Positions 26,631-36,299 of a DNA stretch of 64,000 nucleotides are shown here, piece after piece. The stretch's first letter is position 1, and each line of letters begins with the position of its first letter. Location of the stretch: positions 2,535,501 to 2,599,500 of the forward strand of contig CP054838.1 in NCBI GenBank assembly GCA_028768545.1, in the 5' to 3' direction. The position numbers were made by a program, and so were the translations under genes. Origin of the DNA: Desulfobacter sp. (GTDB lineage Bacteria > Desulfobacterota > Desulfobacteria > Desulfobacterales > Desulfobacteraceae). The notes under the pieces are model-generated. The model was not told the DNA's origin. It saw nothing but the letters and a program-made list of their open reading frames with translations, and ran no database searches.

Positions 26631-27933
26631 TCCAGGTACATCCCAAGGCCCTGCCACTCCTTGGCCCAGTAGAAAAACAAGGACCATGGATATTGTGAAC
26701 CAAGGACTTGCAAAACGGTATGCAAAAGAGCGGCGGTTCCGGCGCTGCGGACTTGGAGCCATTCTGCTGAGCCTGACCTTTCTTGCCATCCTTTTTGTCA
26801 GTATCTTTGCCAACGGATACACGGCATTTTTGCAGACATCCATTGAGCTTGAAATCTTTCTGGATCCTTTGGAAATTGACAAGGAGAACCTAAACTCAGC
26901 CAATTATCTCGGGCTTGTGAGAAATTCTCTGAAGACAGGTTTTCCTGAAGTTAACTCCAGACGGGACAAGCGTAAGCTTTACAATCTTGTCTCCACAGGG
27001 GCATCCTATCTTCTTCAGGAGTTTGTGGCGAAAAACCGTCATGAAATCGGAAATAAAATAAAGATATGGGTGCCGGCAGATGATGATGTGGACATGCTCA
27101 TGAAAGGGCATATCAATCGTGATTTGCCCCAGGCAGAAAGACGAATGAATGACATCCAGGTGGCCTGGGTGGATGCTCTCATTGAACAAGGCCGGATCAA
27201 AAAAAAGTTCAACACCACCTTTTTTTTGGCAGGCGACTCCAGAGAGCCTGAACTTGCCGGAATTCTGGGGGCGGCCACCGGTTCTTTTTATACCCTTTTG
27301 GTCACCTTGGCCCTTTCCTTTCCCATTGGGGTGGCTGCTGCTGTCTATCTTGAAGAGTTTGCCCCAACAACCTGGTGGACCGATGTGATTGAGGTAAATA
27401 TCAATAACCTGGCAGCCGTACCTTCCATTGTGTTCGGTCTTCTCGGGCTTGCCCTGTTTCTTAACTTTTTCGAACTGCCCAGATCCGCCCCCCTGGTGGG
27501 CGGGCTTGTACTTACATTGATGACCCTGCCCACCATTATCATTGCCAGCCGTGCCGCCTTGAAATCGGTTCCCCCGTCCATCCGGGAAGCCGCTCTGGGC
27601 ATAGGCGCCTCAAAAACCCAGATGGTCTCCCACCATGTCCTGCCCCTGGCCCTGCCCGGGATGCTCACAGGCACCATTATCGGCATGGCCCAGGCCTTGG
27701 GAGAGACTGCCCCTTTGCTGATGATCGGCATGGTGGCCTTTATTGTTGATATTCCCGGCGGGTTTACCGATCCATCAACCGTACTGCCGGTACAGATTTT
27801 TTTATGGGCGGACAGCCCTGAAAGAGCTTTTTTGGAGAGAACCTCTGCTGCCATCATGGTCCTGCTGATTTTTCTGGTGATCATGAACGGGGTGGCGGTT
27901 TTTCTGAGAAAAAAATTTGAAAGAAGATGGTAG
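26623..27933 (+). CDS. pstA: Phosphate ABC transporter permease PstA
   Basis: 436 residues from the ATG at 26623 (AGGGAGCA upstream), chosen over the in-frame start at 26593 inside pstC. An N-terminal membrane helix is followed by a soluble insert of about 170 residues (VPADDDVDMLMKGHINRDLPQ). The permease core follows (AVYLEEFAPTTWWTDVIEVNI, LGIGASKTQMVSHHVLPLALPG). The long insert is unlike E. coli PstA. Confidence 0.92.
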   Translation: MNNPGTSQGPATPWPSRKTRTMDIVNQGLAKRYAKERRFRRCGLGAILLSLTFLAILFVSIFANGYTAFLQTSIELEIFLDPLEIDKENLNSANYLGLVRNSLKTGFPEVNSRRDKRKLYNLVSTGASYLLQEFVAKNRHEIGNKIKIWVPADDDVDMLMKGHINRDLPQAERRMNDIQVAWVDALIEQGRIKKKFNTTFFLAGDSREPELAGILGAATGSFYTLLVTLALSFPIGVAAAVYLEEFAPTTWWTDVIEVNINNLAAVPSIVFGLLGLALFLNFFELPRSAPLVGGLVLTLMTLPTIIIASRAALKSVPPSIREAALGIGASKTQMVSHHVLPLALPGMLTGTIIGMAQALGETAPLLMIGMVAFIVDIPGGFTDPSTVLPVQIFLWADSPERAFLERTSAAIMVLLIFLVIMNGVAVFLRKKFERRW

Positions 27934-27980
27934 TTTTTTTAACCCAGTGAATTTAACCCTTTGATATTAAGGAGTAAGGC

Positions 27981-29040
27981 ATGAACAAATTTTTAGTGAA
28001 ATTAAGTTTTCTGGCCATCGTGGTCACCCTCGGCTTTTCAACTGCAAATGCGGGTAATTCAAGAGACTATATTTCAATTGTGGGATCTTCAACGGTCTAT
28101 CCCTTTGCAACGGTGGTTGCAGAACAGTTTGGGAAAACCACCTCTTTTAAAACCCCGAAAATCGAATCCACCGGATCCGGCGGAGGACACAAACTCTTTG
28201 GTGCAGGGGTCGGCATTCAGCATCCTGACATCACCAACTCCTCCCGGCGGATCAAAAAAAGCGAACTTGAAAAAGCCATGAACAACGGTGTGAAAGAGAT
28301 CGTTGAAGTGAAAATCGGTTATGACGGGATCGTGGTGGCCAACTCCAAAAAAGGGGTTTCCATGAAATTGACCCGGAAAGACCTTTTTCTGGCCCTGGCC
28401 AAGGAAATCCCTGTGGGGGATACGGCCGGCAAACTTGTGCCCAACCCCAACAAAACCTGGAAGGATGTTAACCCTTCTCTTCCGGCCATTAAAATTGAAG
28501 TTTTAGGTCCTCCGCCCACATCCGGCACCCGGGATGCCTTTGTAGAGCTTGCCATGGAAGGGGGGGGCAAAGAAGTTTAACTGGATCAAAGCCTTGAAGA
28601 AAAAAGACAAAAAAGCCTATAAATCCCTTTGCCATACCATACGTGAAGACGGGGCCTATATCGAAGCCGGTGAAAACGATAATCTCATCGTTCAGAAACT
28701 TGAGGCCAACAAAGAGGCCCTGGGGATTTTTGGGTTTTCCTTTCTGGACCAGAATGGTGACAAAATTCAAGGATCTTTCATTGACGGTGTTCAGCCGACC
28801 TTTGAAGCCATTGCCGATGGGTCCTACCCGGTTTCCCGCCCCCTGTTTTTCTACGTGAAAAAAGCCCACGCCACCACCATTGCCGGCATGAAGGAATACC
28901 TTGCCGAGTTTACCAGCGAAAAGGCCTGGGGGGATGAAGGATATCTCACGGACAAGGGGCTTATCCCCATGCCTGCGGGTGAGAGAAAATTGTTCCGGAA
29001 AAATGTTAAAGATCTTATAGCAGAGCAAACAATTACTTGA
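27981..29040 (+). pseudogene. pstS: Phosphate-binding protein PstS, frameshifted at G8 and with IS-altered 3' end
   Basis: Periplasmic phosphate-binding subunit with a signal peptide (LVKLSFLAIVVTLGFSTANAG) and the PstS motifs ISIVGSSTVYPFATVVAEQF, ESTGSGGGHKLFG and GPPPTSGTRDAFVELAMEGG. The first frame stops at 28580 just after a run of eight G (28560-28567). Seven G would join it to the second frame (GGAKKFNWIKALKKKDKKAY...), which continues to 29040. The last residues, IAEQTIT, come from IS630 copy B; the original end is readable beyond the element as KPLTLDDF. As written, no full-length PstS is made unless slippage occurs; a base-call error in the G run is also possible. Confidence 0.88.
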
Positions 29041-29070
29041 ACAAGGATTTATACAACTTATATTTTCCCC

Positions 29071-29382
29071 ATGAGATATTCATCAGATTTACGCAAACGC
29101 GTTATAGATTTTGTAGAAAATGGAGGAAGCAAGACGGAAGCTGCCAGTCAGTTTAATGTATCCCGTGGAAGTGTTCACAACTGGACGTCTGCCGAAGATG
29201 GTTTGTCATACAAGAAACCCGGTCCAAAAGGACCACGAAGTTTGGATCTGGAAGCTTTGCGCCTCCATGTGGAGACAAATGATGACATGACACAATCGGA
29301 AAGGGCGCAGCATTTCGGAGTATCCCGTGCCTGTATCTGGTATAATATGAAACAACTCGGAATCACTCGAAAAAAAAGATGA
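29071..29382 (+). CDS. IS630-family transposase OrfA (copy B)
   Basis: 103-residue helix-turn-helix protein identical to that of copies A and C, with SQFNVSRGSVHNWTSA as a recognition-helix region. It is followed by the ATGA overlap with OrfB, which IS256 cuts after three codons. Confidence 0.93.
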   Translation: MRYSSDLRKRVIDFVENGGSKTEAASQFNVSRGSVHNWTSAEDGLSYKKPGPKGPRSLDLEALRLHVETNDDMTQSERAQHFGVSRACIWYNMKQLGITRKKR

Positions 29383-29387
29383 CGGGA

Positions 29388-30838
29388 GGGAATGTTCAGA
29401 ATTCTGTGTCACGGTTTCGGTTCCCGGATCTGCCTCAGCGCCAGCGGAAGTAAAAGTCAGGTCCGAGAATGGGCCTTCAATCAGCCACGTCGGAGGAGTT
29501 GACTTTTGCTGGAGCGGAGTTCCTGGAACCATCTTTTCCATCTGTAAATAAATCCCTATCAAATTCCCAGCTCTTTATCCAGCCGGCCTTCAAAGAAAAT
29601 TGCCAACTGGGAAATTGTCAGTGACCAATTTTGAATCGGCATTGTCCATTTTTTACTGGCGTTCTGGATCCCCATGTAAAGCAGCTTTAACAGGCTGTCC
29701 TGGTTCGGGAATGATCCCTTTGTTTTGGTCAGTTTTCGAAACTGTCGATGCACAGCCTCAATGGTATTTGTGGTGTATATTATCCGTCGAATCTCTTCTG
29801 GATATTTAAAGAAATGACTGAGGCGTTCCCAGTTGTTCCGCCAGGATTTTATCACAATCGGGTATTTGTCATTCCATTTATTTTCCAAGATATCCAGTTC
29901 TTCTTCGGCCAGATCCTTATTGACCGCTTTATAAACACGTTTTAGATCTGCCATAAATTCCTTTTTATTTTTGGAACCAACGTATTTCAATGAATTTCGG
30001 ATCTGGTGGACTACGCAGAGTTGAACTTCTGTGTCCGGGAATATGGTCTCAATGGCCTCGGGTAAACCTTTTAGACCATCAACACAGGCAATCAGGATAT
30101 CTTTTACCCCTCGGTTTGAAAGGTCTGTTAACACCTGCAGCCAGAAGTTCGCACCCTCATTCTCGGATATGTACAGCCCAAGAACCTCTTTGCGGCCCTC
30201 GATATTCACCCCAAGAATTGTGTAAACGGCTTTGCTGCCGACCTTTCCGTTTTCTCGTACTTTATAATGTATGGCATCAAGCCATATGATTGGGTACACA
30301 TTTTCCAACGGCCTGGCCTGCCATTCTTTGACGGTATGGATGATTTTATCGGTAATGGTGCTCAGAGTGGCATTTGAAATCTCAAGTCCATAGATTTCCT
30401 GTAAATGGGAAGCCATATCATTATAACTCATGCCCAGGCCGTAAAGGGCTATTATCTTTCTTTCAATTTCATCGCTGAGCGTTGTCTGATGTTTTTTGAC
30501 GATCTGTGGAGAGAAGGTTCCGGCCCTGTCACGCGGGGTTTCCAGCTCAAATTTACCATCCAGGGATTTAATGGTCTTTTTGCTTTTTCCATTACGGCGG
30601 TTGGCAGAAACTTCCTGCCCGAGATGGGACTCCAACTCTCCTTCAAGAACAGCTTCAGCAAGATTTTTGATTAATGATGTAAGGACGCCGCCCTTACCTG
30701 TGAAGGGTTTACCTTCCTGGATGCCTTTAAGGGCTTTTTGAAAATCAAATTCGGTGTTTTCTTCGGTCATGTCAGTTCTCCTTATTTAGCTGAGTATATC
30801 AGCTTTCATTCAACTGACACAGAATTTTGAACGCCCTT
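29388..30838 (-). mobile_element. IS256-family element copy 3 (1451 bp), target duplication TGACGGGA
   Basis: Perfect 8-bp direct repeats TGACGGGA at 29380-29387 and 30839-30846. It is inserted in the first codons of the IS630 OrfB, so it arrived after that element. The acylase-side end starts AAGGGCG rather than GAGGGCG, a one-base difference from the other copies. Confidence 0.96.
29559..30770 (-). CDS. IS256-family transposase (copy 3)
   Basis: 403 residues, intact. Private differences include Val in NLAEAVLEGELES, Ile in YPIIWLDAIHYK and Leu in DGLKGLPEAIE. The catalytic blocks are conserved. Confidence 0.95.
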   Translation of the reverse strand: MTEENTEFDFQKALKGIQEGKPFTGKGGVLTSLIKNLAEAVLEGELESHLGQEVSANRRNGKSKKTIKSLDGKFELETPRDRAGTFSPQIVKKHQTTLSDEIERKIIALYGLGMSYNDMASHLQEIYGLEISNATLSTITDKIIHTVKEWQARPLENVYPIIWLDAIHYKVRENGKVGSKAVYTILGVNIEGRKEVLGLYISENEGANFWLQVLTDLSNRGVKDILIACVDGLKGLPEAIETIFPDTEVQLCVVHQIRNSLKYVGSKNKKEFMADLKRVYKAVNKDLAEEELDILENKWNDKYPIVIKSWRNNWERLSHFFKYPEEIRRIIYTTNTIEAVHRQFRKLTKTKGSFPNQDSLLKLLYMGIQNASKKWTMPIQNWSLTISQLAIFFEGRLDKELGI

Positions 30839-30840
30839 TG

Positions 30841-31362
30841 ACGGGATACAGGGAGCGAAGCGACAGCAAAAGAAAGGCATATCTTCGTCTTCGTGAACGT
30901 TATGTACGTCGTTGCAAAACGTTTGTTTATGTTGATGAAAGCGGCTTTTCGCCTTATACAACCCGTCGCTATGGATATGCTCTCAAAGGGCAGCGTGTTC
31001 ATGGTTTGATTGCAGGAACAAAGCACCCTCGAACGTCTTTGATTGCTGCCCGCATCGAATATAGTTTTGAAGAACCATTTTTGTTTCAGGGAACATGCAA
31101 TGCGGATATCTTTAATGCTTGGATCGAACACCAGTTGAGTCCACATCTGAACGATAATCATGTCGTTGTGATGGATAACGCATCCTTCCACAAGGGCGAA
31201 GAAACCAAATATTTGATAGAAAGAACTGGTGCAGCTCTTTTGTTTTTGCCCCCGTATTCACCGGATCTCAATCCGATTGAACACGATTTTGCGGCCCTAA
31301 AAACCATCCGTGAATACAATGAAAACGAAACGATTGATGAAATTATCAGGATGTATAAATAA
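30841..31362 (+). pseudogene. IS630 transposase OrfB, cut near its start by IS256 (copy B)
   Basis: The remaining frame holds the DDE domain: VYVDESGFSPYTTRRYGYA, HVVVMDNASFHKG and LPPYSPDLNPIEHDFAALK. The first codons lie on the far side of IS256 copy 3, so the natural ATG and the frameshift site are separated from it. A TTG in the target duplication could start a near-complete protein, but normal expression is lost. Confidence 0.9.
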
Positions 31363-31414
31363 TTATCGGCATTGCTATAAACCCTTGACTCTGGACGATT
31401 TCTAACAATCTCTT

Positions 31415-31457
31415 ACACCCGGGCCAAATGCCTTTATCCGGCCCGGGTGTTTATTTT
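31415..31457 (+). terminator. Intra-operon terminator between pstS and pstB
   Basis: ACACCCGGGCC (31415-31425) pairs perfectly with GGCCCGGGTGT (31440-31450), followed by TTATTTTTT. It lies just after the original pstS end. Partial termination here would favour pstCAS transcripts over pstB-phoU; this is inference. Confidence 0.85.
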
Positions 31458-31602
31458 TTGAATTTGTACCAACACGGGGATGCAAATGACTGGAGCCAGG
31501 AAAACAAAGGTGACTATGGGACAGGAAAAAAGATCAACAGCCATTTTTTCAACAGATAAACGGCAGCGGGTTGCCAGGGACAGGCGGACCACGGTAGGAG
31601 AG

Positions 31603-32376
31603 ATGAGGGTTGACAATCCCAGGATGAGCTGCCGGAATTTGGATGTCTACTACAATTTTGGAGAGAAAAAGGCCATTAACAATATTAGTCTGGATATCGG
31701 ACAGAACGAGGTCATTGCCATGATCGGTCCGTCCGGGTGCGGAAAATCTACCTTTTTGCGCTGTCTTAACCGGATGAATGATACCATTGAAGGCTGCCAG
31801 GTCAAAGGGGAGATCACCATGGAAGGGAAAAATATCTATGACAGGGATGTGGACGTGGTCCCGCTGCGGGCACAGGTGGGCATGGTGTTTCAAAAACCCA
31901 ACCCTTTTCCGAAATCCATTTATGATAATATCTCCTATGGTCCTAAAATTCATGGCCTGGTTCAGAACCGGGATGAGACCGACGAACTGGTGGAAGGCTC
32001 TTTAAAGCGGGCAGGCCTGTGGAATGAGGTCAAAGACCGGCTGGATCAGCCGGGGACCGGACTTTCCGGCGGCCAGCAGCAGCGATTGTGCATTGCAAGG
32101 ACCATTGCGGTGAATCCGGAAGTTATTCTTATGGATGAACCCTGTTCCGCACTGGATCCCATTGCCACGGCCATTATAGAAGACCTTATTGATGAACTTA
32201 AACAAGAGTACACCATTGCCATTGTGACCCATTCCATGCAGCAGGCATCCCGGGTTTCCCAGCGGACGGCCTATTTCCATCTCGGAGATCTCATAGAAAT
32301 CGGACCTACGGACCAGATATTTTTAAACCCCCTTCACCAGTTGACTGAAGATTATATTACCGGACGGTTCGGTTGA
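31603..32376 (+). CDS. pstB: Phosphate ABC transporter ATPase PstB
   Basis: 257 residues from the ATG at 31603, behind GTAGGAGAG. The open frame extends upstream to 31480, but that part is unlike PstB and would exceed the usual length of about 250-260. Walker [10 protein letters not shown], signature [16 protein letters not shown] and Walker [14 protein letters not shown] are present. It powers PstCA. It ends 20 bases before phoU. IS630 and IS256 now separate it from pstCAS. Confidence 0.95.
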   Translation: MRVDNPRMSCRNLDVYYNFGEKKAINNISLDIGQNEVIAMIGPSGCGKSTFLRCLNRMNDTIEGCQVKGEITMEGKNIYDRDVDVVPLRAQVGMVFQKPNPFPKSIYDNISYGPKIHGLVQNRDETDELVEGSLKRAGLWNEVKDRLDQPGTGLSGGQQQRLCIARTIAVNPEVILMDEPCSALDPIATAIIEDLIDELKQEYTIAIVTHSMQQASRVSQRTAYFHLGDLIEIGPTDQIFLNPLHQLTEDYITGRFG

Positions 32377-32396
32377 TCACCGGGCAGGGAGATCCA

Positions 32397-33074
32397 ATGG
32401 ACGCGCATATTGTAAAATCCTATGACGATGAAATAGACGTATTGAACCGCCAGATATCTGCCATGGGAGCCTGTTGTGACCGGCAGTTGTCAAAGGCGCT
32501 TGAATCCCTTGAAACCAGGGATGCAGGCCTGGCTGGCCAGGTGATCAAAGAAGATGAAAACCTCAATGACCTGTACCGGCGTGTGGAAGAAAACGGGGTA
32601 AGGCTGCTGGCCAAAAGAACCCCTTTGGCTGTGGATTTAAGATACCTTCTGGCAACCATGCGCACGGGATCCGAACTTGAGCGTATCGGCGACTATGCTG
32701 CCAATATTGCCCAAAGGGTGATCGAACTGGAAAATTGTGATCCAGTGGTAAAACCGCCTGTTGACCTTATCCAGGCGATGGGAGGGATCTGTCGGAAAAT
32801 GATCAATGATGCGGTTCAATCCTTTCTGGACCGAGATCTGGCTTTTGCCATTGAGATCTGGCACCGGGATGACCAGGTGGACCGTAAATTTGCCCGTTTG
32901 ATGACGGATCTAAGGGCAAGGATGCAAACGGATTCCTGCCTGGTGGACGCCTGCACCTGTTTAATCTTCATGGGCCGCTGCCTGGAGCGTATTGGGGACC
33001 ATATTACCAATATTGCAGAGGATACCTATTATATTCAGACCGGAAAAACCTATATCGGCAGTCTGAAAAAATGA
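32397..33074 (+). CDS. phoU: Phosphate uptake regulator PhoU
   Basis: 225 residues from the ATG at 32397 (GGGCAGGGA upstream). Two PhoU helical repeats each carry the metal-binding type motif: LLATMRTGSELERIGDYAANIA and CLIFMGRCLERIGDHITNIAED. PhoU links Pst activity to the PhoR/PhoB two-component system and restrains phosphate uptake. No phoR/phoB lies in the window. Confidence 0.95.
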   Translation: MDAHIVKSYDDEIDVLNRQISAMGACCDRQLSKALESLETRDAGLAGQVIKEDENLNDLYRRVEENGVRLLAKRTPLAVDLRYLLATMRTGSELERIGDYAANIAQRVIELENCDPVVKPPVDLIQAMGGICRKMINDAVQSFLDRDLAFAIEIWHRDDQVDRKFARLMTDLRARMQTDSCLVDACTCLIFMGRCLERIGDHITNIAEDTYYIQTGKTYIGSLKK

Positions 33075-33194
33075 TATCCTGTTGGGTCCCGGCATAATTC
33101 TGGGATCAGGAAGATCATTTGGAAAATCCAAATCCAGCCTTAAGATAATTGCCGTGTTGATAGGGGGCAAACAGTTCAACTCCGGCATGTTTTT

Positions 33195-34535
33195 TCAGAC
33201 ATGGTTTTGGGAATACAGGGTATCCTTTATGGATTCGGATTCAGTCTTATCATTTTCCAAACATGAATTTGTTTGCAACGCAATTTGCGAGGTGTGATTT
33301 AAAATCATAAAATCCACCTGCGTTTCCACCGGGATGATCTGGGCAATTTCCCTTTGCCTCAAGCCAAAGGAAACAACTGCAAAAATGAGGCTGGCTGCTG
33401 AAAAATAAACAAAAAAGCCATGGGGGCTGCCCGACACTGCCATGCATGAAGATGAGATCACAGGACCGATCACAGAGCCTATACCAAAAAACAATAAAAG
33501 TGCGGAGCTCACATTTACAACATCCTTGGGCTCAAACATATCATGGGATCTTGCCACAGCCACAGGATAGATGCTGAACATAAGCCCGCCAAAAGCAAGG
33601 GATGCGGCCATAAATAGGCCAAACGAACTCTGGACCGCCACAATCATCAAGCAGCTGATCACGGCAAATAATCCTGCTAACACCGGAATTACAAGGGATC
33701 GGTCATATCGATCTGAAATTGTGCCCACAGGCCACTGAAATACAAGTCCGCCCAATAATGTCACCGTCATAAAACCGGATAATTGGGAAACACTGAACCC
33801 CAGTTGGGTGCAAAAGACAGGCCCCATGGTAAAAAAAACGCTGGTTGCCAGACCTGCAAACAGGCATCCGATTATCCCCAAAGGCGCCCGCTTCATAATG
33901 GTTTTGAGTCCCACAGGCAACACTTCCGGTAAAACAGGATGGGGGGGGGGGCGGGTCATTGCAACGGGTACAATACAAGATACCAGCAACAGACCCACAA
34001 CAAAAAACAAGGTTTGATCCCCCACATTGCCCAGATTAATCAGCTGCTGGCCTGCCCCGCTGCCCATATAGAATATGACCATGTACATAGAAAACACCCG
34101 TCCCCGTGTCCGGGGGTGAGCGTTTTCATTTAGCCAGCTTTCAATGACCATGAGCAATCCAATGGTGGCGACTCCTGTAATAAACCGCAAGACCACCCAT
34201 GCCAGGGCGGATACCGTGCAGGCGTGGAGCATGACCGTGGCAGTGGCAAGGGCGGCAAAGGCACTAAAAGATCGAATGTGGCCAATGCCTTTGATCAGAC
34301 GGCTGCAATAAAGGGATCCCACAGCTGACCCGAGGAAAAAAGCCGTTAAAATTATCCCTGTTGTTTGGAGTGAAACTCCGCCCAGGGTTAATTTAACGCT
34401 CAAGAATGTTGCCAGTAAACCCAATCCCATTGCCAGGAGTAAGGTTGCTGTATACAGTGCCAAAAAAGGTTTTAATATATCTGCCATTAGATGATTTCCA
34501 AATGTTGTTTTTTCTTTTCCTTTAGCATTTGTCAT
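33195..34535 (-). CDS. MFS transporter
   Basis: 446 residues with about 12 membrane helices and MFS motifs between helices 2-3 (GSAVGSLYCSRLIKGIGHIRS) and in the second half (WPVGTISDRYDRS). It resembles the YcaD-type family; the substrate is unknown. The central loop is encoded across a run of eleven C (33941-33951 as G on the plus strand), giving PPP in VAMTRPPPHPVLP. The frame is open here, but a one-base change would break the gene in the middle. Confidence 0.88.
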   Translation of the reverse strand: MTNAKGKEKTTFGNHLMADILKPFLALYTATLLLAMGLGLLATFLSVKLTLGGVSLQTTGIILTAFFLGSAVGSLYCSRLIKGIGHIRSFSAFAALATATVMLHACTVSALAWVVLRFITGVATIGLLMVIESWLNENAHPRTRGRVFSMYMVIFYMGSGAGQQLINLGNVGDQTLFFVVGLLLVSCIVPVAMTRPPPHPVLPEVLPVGLKTIMKRAPLGIIGCLFAGLATSVFFTMGPVFCTQLGFSVSQLSGFMTVTLLGGLVFQWPVGTISDRYDRSLVIPVLAGLFAVISCLMIVAVQSSFGLFMAASLAFGGLMFSIYPVAVARSHDMFEPKDVVNVSSALLLFFGIGSVIGPVISSSCMAVSGSPHGFFVYFSAASLIFAVVSFGLRQREIAQIIPVETQVDFMILNHTSQIALQTNSCLENDKTESESIKDTLYSQNHV

Positions 34536-34823
34536 GCCACCGATAATATTTTTTTAAAAAAAGAAATATATCCTGTTAAAACAAATGGTTATTTAAAGGG
34601 TTGTTGTTGCGTGAAGGTGATTTTTTAAGTAATATTTGTCCGGTTTGGGCATAATCGGTATGATTTAGCCTAAATTTAAGGTGTAAGAATTAAAATCGGC
34701 GGTTTAGAACCTTTTATCAACGGGGAATTTTTTGTTTTCTTGGATTTTGCCCGGTTTTCAGGTATGATAATTCAACTCAAAGGGGTAACATGGTAAAATT
34801 TTACTGATTATAGGAAGGTCAAT

Positions 34824-36245
34824 ATGCTCATCAGAGTCGTCTGCGCTGTCAAAGGAAAAAATCTTCAAAAAGATCTTGAAAAAAGATTATCCGATTTTGA
34901 TGTGCAATTAAAAATGTTCGGCAAAAATAAAACCCAGTGGCAGGAACTGGTCCGCAGCTGCGGGGATGTTTTTGTGGTGAGTAAATCCCTGATTCCCCGG
35001 CCCATTGAATCCAGCGTGACCCTGCTCAACACCCTGCCTGAAAAACCCACCACCATTATCCTTGATGACCGTGAGTCCTCGGAGAAACATGCAAATCTTT
35101 TGGGGTCCGGGGCTGATGTTGTCTTGTATACCGGGATTTCCCTGGACAGCCTCATGGAGGCCATTGAAAGCACCCTGGAGTCCAGACGGCAATTTTATTT
35201 AGTTGACCGTTTTGATCAGCGGGGCAGGATCAAACCCAGGCTGAATGATTTTATCTCAAATTCTGAAGATATGCAGCGATTCCTTGAGGAGGTCCATCAG
35301 GTTGTTAACAGCGATTCCAGCCTTTTGCTTCTGGGTGAAACCGGGGTGGGCAAAGAACATTTGTCCAAGTCCATTCACACTGAAAGTCACAGATCTCCGG
35401 GCCCGTTTATCCCCATCAATATGGCGGCCATACCTGAACAACTCATGGAAAGCGAATTGTTTGGCCATGAGCAAGGCGCCTTTACCGGTGCGGTCCGTTC
35501 CCGGAGGGGAGCGTTTGAGCTTGCCCACGGCGGCACTATCTTTTTAGATGAAATCGGTGAAATGTCCCTTCAGATGCAGTCCAAACTGCTTCGGGTTCTC
35601 CAGGACCTTGAATTTACCCCAGTGGGGGGCGAAACCCCCGTATGGGTAGATGTCAGGGTTATTGCCGCCACCAACAAGGATTTGGAAAAAGAGATCCAAA
35701 AGGGAAATTTTCGTCAGGATCTTTATTATCGGCTGGGTGTGATTACCCTGACCATTCCCCCTTTGAGAAAACGTAAACAAGACATTCCTGTCCTTGCCAA
35801 TCAATTTTTAGATATGTACAATATAAAAATTGGCCGTGAGATCAATGGGTTCTCACGAGAGACCATGGAAGCCCTTTGCCAATACCCCTGGCCCGGCAAT
35901 ATTAGAGAATTGATGAATGTCATTGAGCGGGCTATCCTTTTATGCCGGTCCGACCTTATTTCCATTACCAATCTTCCCCGCACCTTCCAGGAAAACATTT
36001 CCACTCTGCCTGAATTGCTCAATACCAATGATTTGGATATAAGCGCCTGGAAAGGCAAAACCCTTGCCCAGGTTAGAGAACAGGTGCTCAACCATGTTGA
36101 AAAAAGATACCTTGAAATGATCCTTGATCAAACCCGGGGAAAAGTCGGCGAGGCCGCAAAAATTGCCGGAATTCACCCCAGAGGATTATACGGAAAGATG
36201 AAAAAACTGGGACTTGATAAAAACAGGTTTAAATCGGCCCATTGA
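34824..36245 (+). CDS. Sigma54-dependent transcriptional activator (NtrC-like)
   Basis: 473 residues. The N-terminal 130 residues resemble a receiver fold but lack a clear phosphoacceptor pattern, so the domain may be degenerate. The AAA+ core has Walker A GETGVGKE near 170, the sigma54-contacting GAFTGA near 217 and Walker [14 protein letters not shown] Fis-type helix-turn-helix ends the protein ([22 protein letters not shown]). AGGAAGG precedes the ATG. No sensor kinase or -24/-12 promoter was spotted beside it, so its target is unknown. Confidence 0.92.
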   Translation: MLIRVVCAVKGKNLQKDLEKRLSDFDVQLKMFGKNKTQWQELVRSCGDVFVVSKSLIPRPIESSVTLLNTLPEKPTTIILDDRESSEKHANLLGSGADVVLYTGISLDSLMEAIESTLESRRQFYLVDRFDQRGRIKPRLNDFISNSEDMQRFLEEVHQVVNSDSSLLLLGETGVGKEHLSKSIHTESHRSPGPFIPINMAAIPEQLMESELFGHEQGAFTGAVRSRRGAFELAHGGTIFLDEIGEMSLQMQSKLLRVLQDLEFTPVGGETPVWVDVRVIAATNKDLEKEIQKGNFRQDLYYRLGVITLTIPPLRKRKQDIPVLANQFLDMYNIKIGREINGFSRETMEALCQYPWPGNIRELMNVIERAILLCRSDLISITNLPRTFQENISTLPELLNTNDLDISAWKGKTLAQVREQVLNHVEKRYLEMILDQTRGKVGEAAKIAGIHPRGLYGKMKKLGLDKNRFKSAH

Positions 36246-36299
36246 AATCATTTTTTTTGATTTGCCCAATTACCCCCAGGATTGCAAAAAACATAAAAA

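Larger units (their letters stand above)
29018..31377 (+). mobile_element. IS630-family element copy B, interrupted by IS256 copy 3
   Basis: The ends TAGCAGAGC...GGCATTGCTA sit between TA dinucleotides at 29016 and 31378, the TA duplication expected for Tc1/mariner-like elements. Without the nested IS256 and its 8-bp duplication it is 901 bp. It lies within the last codons of pstS, upstream of pstB. Confidence 0.95.

Noticed and set aside
31480..31602. N-terminal extension of PstB from 31480
   Set aside because: The ATG at 31603 has a strong ribosome-binding site and gives the usual PstB length; the extension has no PstB similarity.
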